The position numbers and the translations under genes were made by a program. A stretch of DNA of 64,000 nucleotides from Polyangiaceae bacterium (GTDB lineage: Bacteria; Myxococcota_A; Polyangia; Polyangiales; Polyangiaceae), in contig JABFXY010000016.1 of the NCBI GenBank assembly GCA_013361525.1, forward strand, positions 62,001 through 126,000, read 5' to 3'. The notes below the pieces were generated by a model. The model did no database searches. It was not told where the DNA came from and worked only from the letters and a program-made list of their open reading frames with translations. Of this stretch, positions 1 to 9,324 are shown in pieces. Numbering within the stretch: position 1 is the stretch's first letter; each line of letters opens with the position of its first letter.

Positions 1-1157
1 GGGGCAGGCTGCTGCTCACCATTGCGGAGGCGCGGCGATGGCGCGGCGAATTGGAAATGGCGCTCGACTCCGCCGCGTACGCCGAGGAAGGCCTCGACCC
101 GGGCACGGTCGAATGGTTCAGCGCCGTTCGCGAGCAAATCGCCGCGACCGGTCGCCTCGGGCGCCGAGACCAAATCGCAGCGCTTTCGGAGAAGGCCGCG
201 AGCCAGGCTGCCCAACCCGGAGCGCAGGGCGCGCAGATCGCCGCGCTCGTGCCGGCTGCCGTTCACCTGCTGTACGCCGGCGAAAAGTCTGCGGCGGAGG
301 CGCTCTCCGCCCGCATCGAGACGCTCACGTCGCGCATGCTCGGCCTCGAGCCACGCGCTCGCGCCCGTGTCCACCAGCTCCGAGCCGTGTTTGCCCAGGC
401 ACGCGACGAGGTCGACGTCGCGATCCGCGAGCAAGAAGCCGCCTTGGCGCAATTCCGGGCCGCCAACGACAAGAGGGCCGGGGCGCTCGTCAGCGCCAAC
501 CTCGGGTTTGCCCTCGTCCAAATGGGCGCATACGAGCGCGCCGAGGAGGTGCTCGTCGATGCGCTCGCCGTCGCGGAGACGCTCGGCCTCGGGACCATCG
601 CACCGCTCGCGGAGCAGAACCTCGGGGCCCTGCACGCACGCAATGGCCGCCTCGCCGAGGCGCTGGCGACGCAGACGCGCGCGGCCGAGCGCTTCGCAGC
701 ATTGCGCGATCCACGGCTCGAGGCGACCTCGCGCGTCCATTGCGCCCTCATCCTCCTTGCGCGTGGGGAGCTCGATCGAGCGGAGCAAATGGTGCAGCCC
801 GTGATGGAAGCCGGGTTCGAGCCGCTTCGCGTCGGCGCTTGTGCCGCGCTCGCCGGCGTTCAGCTGCGTCGCGGCGACCCCCGGGGGGCGCTCGCGCTCG
901 CGAGCCAGGCCGCATCGGTGCTCGGACGGCTCGGTTCCGTCGAAGAGTTCGAAATGGTGGCGCGGCTCACCCTCGTGGAGGCGTCGATCGCCTGTGGACA
1001 GCGCGACCAAGCCCGCGCCGCAGCGGCCGCGGCGCGCGCACGTATGGAGGAAAAGGCTGCCCGCGTCGCGAACCTCGATCTACGCCGCTCGTTCCTCGAG
1101 CGAACGCCGGAGCACGCACGGCTCGCGGAGCTCGAGCGCGCGCTCGCAACGCACTGA
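1..1157 (+). CDS. C-terminal part of a helical-repeat (TPR-like) protein, 5'-truncated by window edge
   Basis: The reading frame is open from base 3 and ends at a TGA at 1155-1157, so the gene starts left of the window; the TTG at 51 is only an internal codon that could pass for a start. What is visible is almost entirely Ala/Arg/Leu/Glu-rich helix pairs in TPR-like register, with motifs such as LGFALVQMGAYERAEEVLVDA and LGALHARNGRLAEALATQTRA. In myxobacteria such repeats commonly form the C-terminal half of Ser/Thr kinases or of AAA/LuxR-type regulators. No catalytic domain lies in the visible part, so the function is not assigned. Confidence 0.75.
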   Translation, partial: GRLLLTIAEARRWRGELEMALDSAAYAEEGLDPGTVEWFSAVREQIAATGRLGRRDQIAALSEKAASQAAQPGAQGAQIAALVPAAVHLLYAGEKSAAEALSARIETLTSRMLGLEPRARARVHQLRAVFAQARDEVDVAIREQEAALAQFRAANDKRAGALVSANLGFALVQMGAYERAEEVLVDALAVAETLGLGTIAPLAEQNLGALHARNGRLAEALATQTRAAERFAALRDPRLEATSRVHCALILLARGELDRAEQMVQPVMEAGFEPLRVGACAALAGVQLRRGDPRGALALASQAASVLGRLGSVEEFEMVARLTLVEASIACGQRDQARAAAAAARARMEEKAARVANLDLRRSFLERTPEHARLAELERALATH

Positions 1158-1192
1158 CGCGAGCGCCTCGATGAACGGCGCGCAGGCAGCGC

Positions 1193-2779
1193 TCACTTTC
1201 GAGCGAAGGCGCCGGGCGTCGGTGATGCCTCCGCCGGCCGCGGCTCCCCTTTGCCGTGTTGGACGTATTGCATCCGAACACCGTAATCGTTCGGCGTCGT
1301 GAGGGCGGCGCCCTTCCCGACGAACGGGCACGCCTCGCCGAGGTGGAAATCGCGCTTTTCGAGGGAAGAGAAGCCTGGATCGGCGCCGCGCGTACAGCCG
1401 TCGACGCCGTTCGCAGTCGCGACCTGCTTCACTTTACCGGTCGCGAAGGTGTCGATGCCCTCGCGAATCCAATCACCCTCGAACGAGGCCACGCCGGAGA
1501 CGACGCCGTCGCGTTTGCCGAGGAGCATGACCGGTCGATTGGGATACGGCGTGTCGCTCATGTACACGTTGTTCCGCGACTCGAGCGCTTCGTCGTTCGT
1601 CGAGAGCTCGAAAATGGCCGAGCCCTCCCACTCCTTGTAGGCGGAGTTTTCGATCACCACGGTGTTGTGAAAGAAATGGAGCGTGCCTTTTCGGTACGTC
1701 TCCAACATGCCCGAATCACCACCGTAATGGACCATCGAGCCGGACGCGGTCGGCCCGCGGACGAGGACGTTGCCGTAGACCCAGCTCTCGTGAAATCCGG
1801 GTGAGGTCACGTTCGGCTGCCGTGCCTCTTGTGAATCGACGAGATCGATGAGGTGCGCACCGTCCTCGATCCAGTTGTAACGAATGACGACGCCTGCGGA
1901 TCGCTCTTTGATGTTCGCGCCCAGTATGCCTTGCGGGCTCGATTTCGGCGGACCGAAATGGTTGAACTGATAGGTAATCCGGTTGCCCTCGTTGTAGACG
2001 TTGTGGTGGTAGTAATTCTCGGAGCTGCCGTTGTTGTAGATGTAATTGCCCTCGATGAGGACGTCTTCGGTCAGCTCTTCGCCGCCCGCCGTCCCGACGA
2101 ACAGGCCATTGCCGTTATCGTGCACGACGTTGCCGCGAATGGTGATGAACTTCCCGCGCTGGACGAAGATGCCCGCGGCGGGCTGCGTATAAGCGGCTTC
2201 CGCCCCGCTCTTGTCGGTGAACTTGTAGGGCGGTGATGCATGACGGAGCTCGAGCCCTTCGATGACGATGTGCTCGGGGCCGGTCTGCCAAGGGTCGCTG
2301 CGTTTCCACCCGACCATGACGAGCCCGCGGACCTGATGTCCGTCATAGGGGAAGATGAGCTGTTTGCGCGTCGTCGCGTTCTCCCCGTCGATGACCGGCA
2401 TCTCGCCGTTCGGCCCTCGGACACCACACACGCGAATGGGCGCGTCCGCTTTGCCGACGCCGCCGATCATGAGCTTTTCGCGGTAGGGCTCGGGCCGGTA
2501 ATGAATGCGGACGGTGTCGCCCGCTTTCAATTGCTCCATCGGGACGTCGCCGATCGCGGCGTATTTCTTCCCCGGGCCGACCTCGTAGTCCGTGCCGGGC
2601 CCCTTGTGCACGCATTCGCTCGCGGTGAACGAGCCCTTCGGCGGGGTCGTGATCTCGACCGGCCTGACTGAGCCCAAGTTGGCCGCAGAGCCGTTCGGCG
2701 CCGACGATGTACAGGCAGCCGCGAGGCTGCCGAGCATGAATACGAGGGGGGCGGGGCTGGATCGACGAATGGTTTGCAT
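1193..2779 (-). CDS. Right-handed parallel beta-helix lipoprotein
   Basis: 528 residues from the ATG at 2779, chosen because it begins MQTIRRSS and is followed by a hydrophobic signal ending in LAAAC, a lipobox; the frame stays open further upstream but without signal-peptide logic. The middle carries repeated short strands with Asn ladders (IRGNVVHDNGNGLFVG, IEGNYIYNNGSSENYY, IRYNWIEDGAHLIDL), the pattern of pectate-lyase-like beta-helices. It is therefore a secreted, probably outer-membrane-anchored carbohydrate-binding or polysaccharide-degrading protein; the substrate cannot be read. It is a diverged paralogue of the next gene upstream (3080-4717), with matching YNWIE...GNVL...NTIV blocks. 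Confidence 0.8.
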   Translation of the reverse strand: MQTIRRSSPAPLVFMLGSLAAACTSSAPNGSAANLGSVRPVEITTPPKGSFTASECVHKGPGTDYEVGPGKKYAAIGDVPMEQLKAGDTVRIHYRPEPYREKLMIGGVGKADAPIRVCGVRGPNGEMPVIDGENATTRKQLIFPYDGHQVRGLVMVGWKRSDPWQTGPEHIVIEGLELRHASPPYKFTDKSGAEAAYTQPAAGIFVQRGKFITIRGNVVHDNGNGLFVGTAGGEELTEDVLIEGNYIYNNGSSENYYHHNVYNEGNRITYQFNHFGPPKSSPQGILGANIKERSAGVVIRYNWIEDGAHLIDLVDSQEARQPNVTSPGFHESWVYGNVLVRGPTASGSMVHYGGDSGMLETYRKGTLHFFHNTVVIENSAYKEWEGSAIFELSTNDEALESRNNVYMSDTPYPNRPVMLLGKRDGVVSGVASFEGDWIREGIDTFATGKVKQVATANGVDGCTRGADPGFSSLEKRDFHLGEACPFVGKGAALTTPNDYGVRMQYVQHGKGEPRPAEASPTPGAFARK

Positions 2780-2902
2780 ACGTTCCGCGCTCGGCGTTCG
2801 GTAGCAATCGATTGGCCATGGCTCGAATGGGCGGTGCGCCGACCGAGCCTGAAAACAGAAGCCCCGGCTTAGCACGCCCGCGCGTTCGCCGTTTCGAAGA
2901 GG

Positions 2903-2940
2903 CAAAAGGCCGCAGCGCCCATCAGCGCCGCGGCCTTTTG
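2903..2940 (-). terminator. Rho-independent terminator-like hairpin
   Basis: Perfect 11-bp arms, CAAAAGGCCGC at 2903-2913 and GCGGCCTTTTG at 2930-2940. The stem begins with A/T runs on both sides, so it can end transcription in either direction. It lies downstream of the beta-helix gene 3080-4717 and upstream of the gene starting at 2779, separating the two minus-strand transcripts. Confidence 0.7.
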
Positions 2941-2949
2941 TCGCGATGT

Positions 2950-3061
2950 GTTGTTTTCTCGCGCGCGCACGACGGCTCGGGTCCCGCCTGTGGAGGGTGC
3001 TCCCTGCGGTCGCACTTGGCACCCAAGCCTGTGCGCGCGTTGTTTTCTCGCGCGCGCACGA
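2950..3061. repeat. Pair of 23-bp direct repeats, part of a dispersed repeat
   Basis: The 23-mer starting GTTGTTTTCTCGCGCG and ending GCACGA occurs at 2950-2972 and again, identically, at 3039-3061, 89 bp apart, both between the terminator-like hairpin and the end of the beta-helix gene. Copy 1 extends as a 30-bp element (2954-2983) with an inverted near-identical copy at 46553-46582. The core is alternating CG dinucleotides. Confidence 0.75.
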
Positions 3062-3079
3062 TGCGCGCGGAGTTTTCGA

Positions 3080-4717
3080 CTACTTCCGCGCGGTCCGGCG
3101 TCGGCGGAGACCCGCCGCGAGGGCCGCGAGGCCGACGAGCGCCGAGCTCACCATTCCGGGGGCCGCGGCACCCGTCGCCGAGCAACCGCCACCCGTGGAA
3201 CCACCGCCGCTGCCGTCATCGTCGAGACCGCTGCCGTCGGAGTCACTGCCACCGCTGCCGCCGGAGCCAGGCAGACCCGCGCCGACGCCGCTTCCGTCGT
3301 CGTCGCTGGAGCCGGCACCGCTGCCGCTGCCGTTTCCGCCGGAACCCGAGCCGCTTCCGCCCGAGCCGTTACCGCCCGAGCCGCTGCCGCCCGTGTCGCC
3401 GCCGCCAGTACCCGAGCCACCACCGGTGCCGGGGCCCGGATCGACCTGGGTACCGAACTCGTAGGCACCCACGTCCGGCGTTCCGACGACCGGTCGCAGC
3501 AGAGCCTCGGTGCCGACCGTGCGAGCCGGCGGGACCGACTCCGGCACCGCGAGCGGGTTCGGGATCTCGTAGCCCGAGGGGCCCGAGCCCGCAGCACCCG
3601 CGTCGATGAGCGGGCTGCCGGTCGCCGGCGTGAAGTTGCCATTCGCGAAGTCCGTGAACATCGCGTCGGGCGCGACGACCGTGGACGTGAAGAACGAGGG
3701 GGCGCTCATGCCTTGCTGCACGAAGTTGCGCTCCGCGGCGATTTGAGGTGACCCCGTGGTCCACTCGGCGTCGCCGCTATCGAGGAAGTTCGGCGAACCG
3801 CCATTGGGCATCACGAACACGTTGTCGTGGATTGCGATGCTCTCGATACCTGCATTCGCGCGGAAGAGGGATCCTTGCGAGGGCGAGGTGACGATCGTGT
3901 TGTACGCGAATCGATAGCGACCATCGGAGTTGCCGGTACCGTCGCCGCCGATACGCGCAATCGTGTACTGGCTGGTTTGGATGAGGACGTTACCGACGAC
4001 ATCGCTGTCCTCTCGAGCGAGCGACGGATCTTGCCCGTCGGCGCCGATGAGATCGAGGATGTGGTAATACGGCGATTCGATCCAGTTGTAATAGATCTCG
4101 TTGCGGCTGGCGCGGCTCTTCACGTTGTTGCCGCCGAGGCCGTCGTGGATGTAGTTGTGCTGAATGCGCATGCGCGCGTTCGGGTACAGCGTCTGATCGT
4201 TGGCCAGATAGATCTGATGATCGTAAATGCCGCCGCCGGTGCGGGCGATCTCGCTGAATTCGATCGTCTGGTCGCCGGCATCGCTGTCGGTGCCGAGGAT
4301 GCCTTGACCAGGGCAATCGTGGACGTAGAGATTACGGAGCGTGAGGTCGTGCGCCTTGTTGATGACGCACGCGCCGTTCGAGCCCGTAACCTCGAAGTTT
4401 TCGAAGATCGTGTGGTTGCCGTGGAGGACGATTCCGAATTGGGAGCCGCCGCTGATGATCGGCCGTTGGCCATTCACGGGCATACCGCGAATGGTGATCT
4501 TCTGTGTTTCCGTACCGGCGCTTTGCGGACGAATATGAATATCGCCCGAATACGTCGCGCCGCCATCGACCTCAACGACGTCACCGGGCTGAAGGATTGC
4601 TTCAACGTCGGTTAGCTGGGTGTGCTGCCTCGACGGCCCCACCTGATACGTCGCTGCATACGCGGCCGAAGGAAGACAAACGGCGACCGCGGCGAGGATG
4701 GAACTGACTCTTCGCAT
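3080..4717 (-). CDS. Secreted beta-helix protein with MYXO-CTERM-type anchor
   Basis: 545 residues with a Sec signal peptide (MRRVSSILAAVAVCLPSAAYA). Residues of about 30-400 form a right-handed parallel beta-helix (choice-of-anchor style repeats such as IRGMPVNGQRPIISGG, FENFEVTGSNGACVI, IEFSEIARTGGGI). A roughly 90-residue Gly/Ser/Asp linker follows, then GGGCSATGAAAPGM, a hydrophobic segment and a final RRRR cluster. This Cys-hydrophobic-Arg tail is the MYXO-CTERM architecture, which in Myxococcota is processed by myxosortases to leave the protein on the cell surface. It is a tandem paralogue of 1193-2779. An SD-like AGGAAG lies 13 nt before the ATG. Confidence 0.85.
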   Translation of the reverse strand: MRRVSSILAAVAVCLPSAAYAATYQVGPSRQHTQLTDVEAILQPGDVVEVDGGATYSGDIHIRPQSAGTETQKITIRGMPVNGQRPIISGGSQFGIVLHGNHTIFENFEVTGSNGACVINKAHDLTLRNLYVHDCPGQGILGTDSDAGDQTIEFSEIARTGGGIYDHQIYLANDQTLYPNARMRIQHNYIHDGLGGNNVKSRASRNEIYYNWIESPYYHILDLIGADGQDPSLAREDSDVVGNVLIQTSQYTIARIGGDGTGNSDGRYRFAYNTIVTSPSQGSLFRANAGIESIAIHDNVFVMPNGGSPNFLDSGDAEWTTGSPQIAAERNFVQQGMSAPSFFTSTVVAPDAMFTDFANGNFTPATGSPLIDAGAAGSGPSGYEIPNPLAVPESVPPARTVGTEALLRPVVGTPDVGAYEFGTQVDPGPGTGGGSGTGGGDTGGSGSGGNGSGGSGSGSGGNGSGSGAGSSDDDGSGVGAGLPGSGGSGGSDSDGSGLDDDGSGGGSTGGGCSATGAAAPGMVSSALVGLAALAAGLRRRRTARK

Positions 4718-5190
4718 GGTTGACTGGCAACTTCCTGGAGAGAGCGCCGGCCTCGCTCGTCACCGCGTCAACGAAGGCGGGCGAGGGTCGGTTGCTCGGT
4801 TCATGAGCCGAGGCTGCTCAGGGCTGCCGGCGACTCATCTCTGGTTTGGGGAGCCGGGCTGTGAACACCGGCTCTCCGTTGCGGAAGGTGACCTTGCAGC
4901 CCGATATTGGGCCGCGCCACCTCAAATGCGCATCCGTGCCCCACAAGGATGCGCAGATGTGCGATAGCGCCTCACTAAAATGTAGGCAGTAAAGGACCTG
5001 AAACCCGCAAGAAATGCCAGGTGCCGCGGTCTCGAGGCATGCGTGGAGAAAGATCGCATTGCGGCAGGAATGTCACCGTGTATGGCCGCAAAGGTCCTAA
5101 CCGCGGGTGGATTCGGCGCGATGCCTTCGTCACGCGCCTGGGTCAGGCCCCGAGAGGGTCCTGCGTCAGGGGCTGCCCGAGGCCGAAGCC
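4718..5190. other. Intergenic region of 473 bp without a supported gene
   Basis: This space lies between two divergent genes (minus-strand beta-helix protein and plus-strand arfB), so it should hold both promoters. The only structure I can point to is an inverted repeat, TGCGCATCC at 4927-4935 and GGATGCGCA at 4947-4955, with an 11-nt loop and no T-run, which is more like an operator or stem-loop than a terminator. Short frames here have shadow-like composition and no start signals. Confidence 0.5.
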
Positions 5191-5619
5191 ATGAGCGATT
5201 CTCTCGATATCGACGCGACCCACTCGATCCCAGCGCGCGAGCTGACGTGGACCGCCGTTCGCGCATCCGGCCCGGGCGGACAGAACGTCAACAAGGTCTC
5301 GTCCAAGGTCGAGCTGCGCTTCGATCTCGCGGCGACGAGCGCGATCGACGCCGAATCGAAAGGCCGCCTCGCAGGCCTCGCGGGTTCACGTCTCGATGCG
5401 GATGGGACGTTGCGAATCGTGGTTCAAGACACCCGCGACCAGCGGCGGAACCTCGAGATTGCGCGCGAGCGGCTCGCCGAGTTGATCCGCGCGGCGCTGG
5501 TGCGTCCGAAGAAGCGACGGCCGACCCGTCCGAGCCGCGGGGCGCGTGAGCGGCGGCTCGCCGAAAAGCGCCACCGAGGGGAAACCAAGCGGGTTCGCGC
5601 GCATTCCTCCTCCGATTGA
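5191..5619 (+). CDS. arfB: Alternative ribosome-rescue factor ArfB (GGQ peptidyl-tRNA hydrolase)
   Basis: 142 residues. The motif SGPGGQNVNKVSSKVELRF near residues 30-48 is the class I release-factor GGQ loop with the flanking residues typical of ArfB/YaeJ/ICT1. The C-terminus is a short basic tail (RPKKRRPTRPSRGARERR) which in ArfB enters the empty mRNA channel of a stalled ribosome. It hydrolyses peptidyl-tRNA on non-stop ribosomes. The ATG at 5191 is chosen over an upstream in-frame GTG/ATG because family members start a few residues before the T/S-IPxxEL segment seen here. Length matches the family (about 140). Confidence 0.9.
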   Translation: MSDSLDIDATHSIPARELTWTAVRASGPGGQNVNKVSSKVELRFDLAATSAIDAESKGRLAGLAGSRLDADGTLRIVVQDTRDQRRNLEIARERLAELIRAALVRPKKRRPTRPSRGARERRLAEKRHRGETKRVRAHSSSD

Positions 5620-5665
5620 ACCAAGAACTTCCGGCCGGGTAGGCAGCTGTGGTAAGGGCGGCGCC

Positions 5666-5866
5666 ATGGATTCGTCGCATCTCGCCACACGCCGGGCCGA
5701 TCAAGCCAGCCAACGCACCGCGATCGCGCGGCTCGCGTCGCTCCTCGGTCGCCTGAAGGACAAGGCGAAGGGCCGAGACGACGACGACGACGATCTGCCG
5801 CGCCCCAACGCGACGGTGCCGATGCAGGTCACGCGTCTGCGCTTCGCAACGCTCGCGTTCGCCTGA
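5666..5866 (+). CDS. Small hypothetical protein, acidic stretch in the middle
   Basis: 66 residues from the ATG at 5666 (MDSSHLATRRADQ...). It has an Arg/Ala-rich N-terminal helix, a DDDDDD run and a short hydrophobic C-terminus. No family is recognised. It lies between arfB and the large regulator gene on the same strand, 36 bp upstream of the latter, and could be a real leader gene or a chance frame in GC-rich DNA. Confidence 0.35.
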   Translation: MDSSHLATRRADQASQRTAIARLASLLGRLKDKAKGRDDDDDDLPRPNATVPMQVTRLRFATLAFA

Positions 5867-5902
5867 TCGAATAGCCAGCGAAGCGCTAAGCTGCGAAGCA
5901 TT

Positions 5903-8900
5903 TTGGACGAGTCGTCTGCGTCCCTCGCTTCACGTTCCGGCCTCCCGCGACGCCTCTTGCTCCTCCGCGGGGCGAGCCTCGATGGACCGATCGCGATCGC
6001 GCGCCTCGAGAAGAAGACGGCGTCGATGGTCGCGTACCTCGCGCTCGAAGGGCCGACGGGGCGCTCTCGGCTCGCCGGTTTGCTCTGGCCGGACTCGAAG
6101 GAGAGCACCGCGCGCAACAACCTCGCGCAGGCAATCCGCCGGCTCAAGAACGCAAGCGGCGCACCGATCGTCGACGGCGACGATGCGATCGCGCTTCGCT
6201 GCGTGAGCTCGGACGTCGAGGACCTTTTTCGCGCGGTCGAGTCGGGAGCGTACGCGGCGATCGCCCAGTTGGGGCACGAGCTCCTCGCCGGATTCGATCT
6301 CGACGATTGTCCCGACTTCGACGTATGGCTTCGAGGTGCACGAACACGCGTCAAGCGCGCGTGGATGCGCGGTGCCGAGGGCGCGCTCGCCGAATTCGAG
6401 GCGGCGGGCGATCTCACGTCGGCCATCCCGTGGGCCGAACGCATCGTCGAGGCCGAGCCTCTCTCCGAAGCTGGGCACCTGAAGCTCGCGCGCCTCCATC
6501 TCGCGCGGGGTGACGCGTCCGCAGCGATGTCGGCATACGACACCTGCAAGCGCACCCTCGCGCGCGAGCTCGGCATGAAGCCGAGCGCCGCGATGCTCGA
6601 GGTGTACCGCGCGATTCGCGAGGGACGGCCCCGCCCCGCTCGAGGCGCGGACGCGCTGCCTACAGTCGCGCTCCGGCCGAAATGGGTGGGGCGTGCGGAC
6701 GAGTGGAAGCGGCTTCAAGCCGCGGTCGACGCGAGAGGTTGGGCTTGCGTCGACGGCGAGCCGGGCGTCGGCAAGTCGCGCCTCGTTCGAGACTTCGCGG
6801 ATCGGCGCGGTGACGTGATCCTCGTCGAAGGTCGCCCCGGCGACCTCGACGTTCCGTTCTCGACGCTGACGCGTTGCCTTCGCCCGCTCGGCGCAAGACA
6901 TGGCGCGGTGCTGCCGCCGTGGGCTCGCGCCGAGCTCGCGCGTGTCTTGCCGGAGCTGCTCGGCGACGAAGAGCTCCCGGTGCCGTCGACGCGCTCGAAA
7001 GTCCGCTTCTTCGAGGCGGTTTCGCACGTGTTCGCGCGCGCGACGACGGCGAATACCACGCTCATCGTCGACGACTTGCAATGGGTCGACGACGCGAGCT
7101 GGGAGATCCTCCACGACGTCGCGAATCGCGCGACACGCGGCGAGCTCACGCTTCGTATCGTCTGCGCGTATCGCACGGCCGAGCTCGGAGCGAACATCGC
7201 GAAGGATCTTCGTGACGCCGAAAGCGCGCGCCACCTCGAGGTTTTTCACCTCGAGCCGCTCGGTGCGAGCGAAATTGCAGAGCTCGTTCGATCCCTCGAC
7301 ATCGGAGAGGTCGGCGCACGAGCCGGCGCGATCGCCGAAGCAGCGCGCGGCATCCCTCTTTATGCGCTCGAGATCGTTCGGTCGATCGCGGAGTCGAACA
7401 AAGCCACCGATGAGCGCGAGGTCGAGCTGCCTGATCGCGTGCGCGATTTGATCGTGCGGCGCCTCGACAGGCTCGGGGAGGCAGCGCTTCGCGTCGCGCG
7501 AATCATGAGCGTCGCCGGACCGGAGTTCGACCTCGATCTGGCTTCCTTCGTCCTGCAGGCGTCCAGCCTCGATCTGGTCGACCCCCTCGCGGAGCTCGAG
7601 CGAGCCCAAGTGGCCGAGGGCACGCGTTTCCTCCATGACGTCGTCGCCGAGGCCGTCCGCGACAACCTTCCGAAGGCCGTACGTGAGCACCTGCATGCGA
7701 AGACCGGCGAGCACCTCGCAAGCAAAGGCGCCGATCCTGCTCGTATCGCGCAACATCTCGAAGCAGGTGGTCGCGGGGCGGAGGCTGCGCCTTACCTCGT
7801 CAAGGCCGGTACCGCGGCGCGCGGGATGTCTCGCATCGCGGAGGCTGGCTCCTTCTACGACCGCGCGTCCGTCCTGTACGAGCGCGCGGGCGACATGGAA
7901 TGTGCCAGCGAGGCGCTGTATCTGCGGTCGCGCAGTTTGATGGGGACGCAAGCGGACGCCATCGTCGAGCGGCTCGAGCGCATGGCGCGGACCGACCGCG
8001 ACAAAGCCCGTGCGCTCTGCACCCGCGCAAACGTCGCCCTCGAGCTTGGCCGCTGGGACGAGGCGCGAGACGCCGCGAAACGCGCGCACCCGCTGGCCCG
8101 CGCCTCGGGCGAGACGCTCGTTACGGCGGAGTCCGTTCAAGCGTGGCTCGATGCCGACATCCGCACCAATCGGCTCGAAGAGGCCCAGGAAGCATTCGTG
8201 ATATTCCGCGACGCCTCCGCCTTGCTCTCCGACGATCCCGAGGCGATCGCGGCGATCCTCTTTTACGAGGCCGAGCTCTTCGCGCTCGCGGATCGTCATC
8301 GCGAGGCGATCGCGAAGTTCCAAGAAGCGCTGGCGTTGCTCGAGCGCTGGGGCCAGCTACCTCACGGAAAGGGCGGCATTTTGGCTTTCGTCGCGCGCAG
8401 CCTCCTACCGTTGGGTCGCGTCGACGAGGCGTCTTCGTGCATCACGCAAGCGCGCACGTGCGTCGCCGACGCGACCGGCGCCGTTCAAGCGACGGGCTTC
8501 GTCCAGCTGTCGCACGCCGCCGTTCTGCTCGCGCGCAACGACGCGCGGGGTGCGCTCGACGCCCTCGAGCGCGTCCCCGCTTCGATGAAAGAGATCACCG
8601 CGACGGCTCGAACGCTGGCGGCGGAGGCGCGCGTCCTCGTCGGTGAGATCGACGACGGCGCTCGTGAGCTCACGGAAATCGCGCGAGACGAGACCAGCGA
8701 CGCCCGCGCCCGCTCGGCGGCAGCCGTCGCTTCGGCGCGGATCACCGCCCGTCGTGGTGCGCACGTCCCGGAGAAGATCACAGAGGTCATCGCCCGGTTC
8801 GGAAGCCCCGAACAAGGAGCGTCGCTCTCGTGTTTCCGGGCGCGAGGCGCAACGGAAGCATCGGATCGGCTGTTCGAGACCATCTTCGAGGTAGCACGCT

Positions 8901-9199
8901 CGCTCGAGCTGGCGCCGCTCGAGGCGCGCGCGCATGCGTGGCGTGGGGATGTTCGGCTCGCGACGGGCCGTCTCGAGGAAGCGGCAGCGGACGCGACCGC
9001 TGCCTGCCGGGCCGTCGAGCAAGGCGTCCTATGGGGCCTCGACGCGGAGCTTGCCCTCAGCGTCCGCGCCAGGCTCGACGCTGGTCATCGCGACGCGTTT
9101 CGCGCCTACATTTCCGCACCACACATCCAACCCGCTGAAATCGCAGCAAGATCCGTCGTTTCTGCGTTTCCCCACCGGGCGGTGCTCGGGGGCCGATGA
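5903..9199 (+). CDS. Large transcriptional regulator: BTAD domain, AAA ATPase, TPR region
   Basis: 1098 residues from a TTG start. Residues of about 15-235 look like the winged-helix plus bacterial transcriptional activation domain of SARP/BTAD proteins (LARLHLARGDASAAMSAYDTCKRTLARELGMKPS). A P-loop GEPGVGKSR lies at about 285-293 and a Walker B, TLIVDDLQWVDD, at about 386-397, placing it with the MalT/AfsR-like STAND ATPases. The last 500 residues are helical repeats. Such proteins are ligand-gated activators, often of secondary metabolism or stress genes; the target is not evident here. No LuxR-type HTH is visible at the C-terminus. The lipoprotein genes downstream are 125 bp away. Confidence 0.8.
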   Translation: MDESSASLASRSGLPRRLLLLRGASLDGPIAIARLEKKTASMVAYLALEGPTGRSRLAGLLWPDSKESTARNNLAQAIRRLKNASGAPIVDGDDAIALRCVSSDVEDLFRAVESGAYAAIAQLGHELLAGFDLDDCPDFDVWLRGARTRVKRAWMRGAEGALAEFEAAGDLTSAIPWAERIVEAEPLSEAGHLKLARLHLARGDASAAMSAYDTCKRTLARELGMKPSAAMLEVYRAIREGRPRPARGADALPTVALRPKWVGRADEWKRLQAAVDARGWACVDGEPGVGKSRLVRDFADRRGDVILVEGRPGDLDVPFSTLTRCLRPLGARHGAVLPPWARAELARVLPELLGDEELPVPSTRSKVRFFEAVSHVFARATTANTTLIVDDLQWVDDASWEILHDVANRATRGELTLRIVCAYRTAELGANIAKDLRDAESARHLEVFHLEPLGASEIAELVRSLDIGEVGARAGAIAEAARGIPLYALEIVRSIAESNKATDEREVELPDRVRDLIVRRLDRLGEAALRVARIMSVAGPEFDLDLASFVLQASSLDLVDPLAELERAQVAEGTRFLHDVVAEAVRDNLPKAVREHLHAKTGEHLASKGADPARIAQHLEAGGRGAEAAPYLVKAGTAARGMSRIAEAGSFYDRASVLYERAGDMECASEALYLRSRSLMGTQADAIVERLERMARTDRDKARALCTRANVALELGRWDEARDAAKRAHPLARASGETLVTAESVQAWLDADIRTNRLEEAQEAFVIFRDASALLSDDPEAIAAILFYEAELFALADRHREAIAKFQEALALLERWGQLPHGKGGILAFVARSLLPLGRVDEASSCITQARTCVADATGAVQATGFVQLSHAAVLLARNDARGALDALERVPASMKEITATARTLAAEARVLVGEIDDGARELTEIARDETSDARARSAAAVASARITARRGAHVPEKITEVIARFGSPEQGASLSCFRARGATEASDRLFETIFEVARSLELAPLEARAHAWRGDVRLATGRLEEAAADATAACRAVEQGVLWGLDAELALSVRARLDAGHRDAFRAYISAPHIQPAEIAARSVVSAFPHRAVLGGR

Positions 9200-9324
9200 C
9201 CACGAGGGCGCTCGAAAGGGCCCTGCAGTCATCCTCCAGTCATCGCCGAGAACGAACCTGAACCCCGCGAGCGATGGTCCGGGCGCACGGAGCGCCGACC
9301 GAAGCTCCCATGGAGATGGTTCGA

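Noticed and set aside
4698..4967. 89-codon frame between the beta-helix gene and arfB
   Set aside because: No signal, no motif and no ribosome site; overlaps the start of the MYXO-CTERM protein gene.
5930..8323. Very long minus-strand reading frame of 797 residues opposite the BTAD/AAA gene
   Set aside because: It is a mirror of a GC-rich coding strand, with Arg/Ala/Glu-heavy composition and no domains; the plus-strand protein has Walker A/B motifs and helical repeats.
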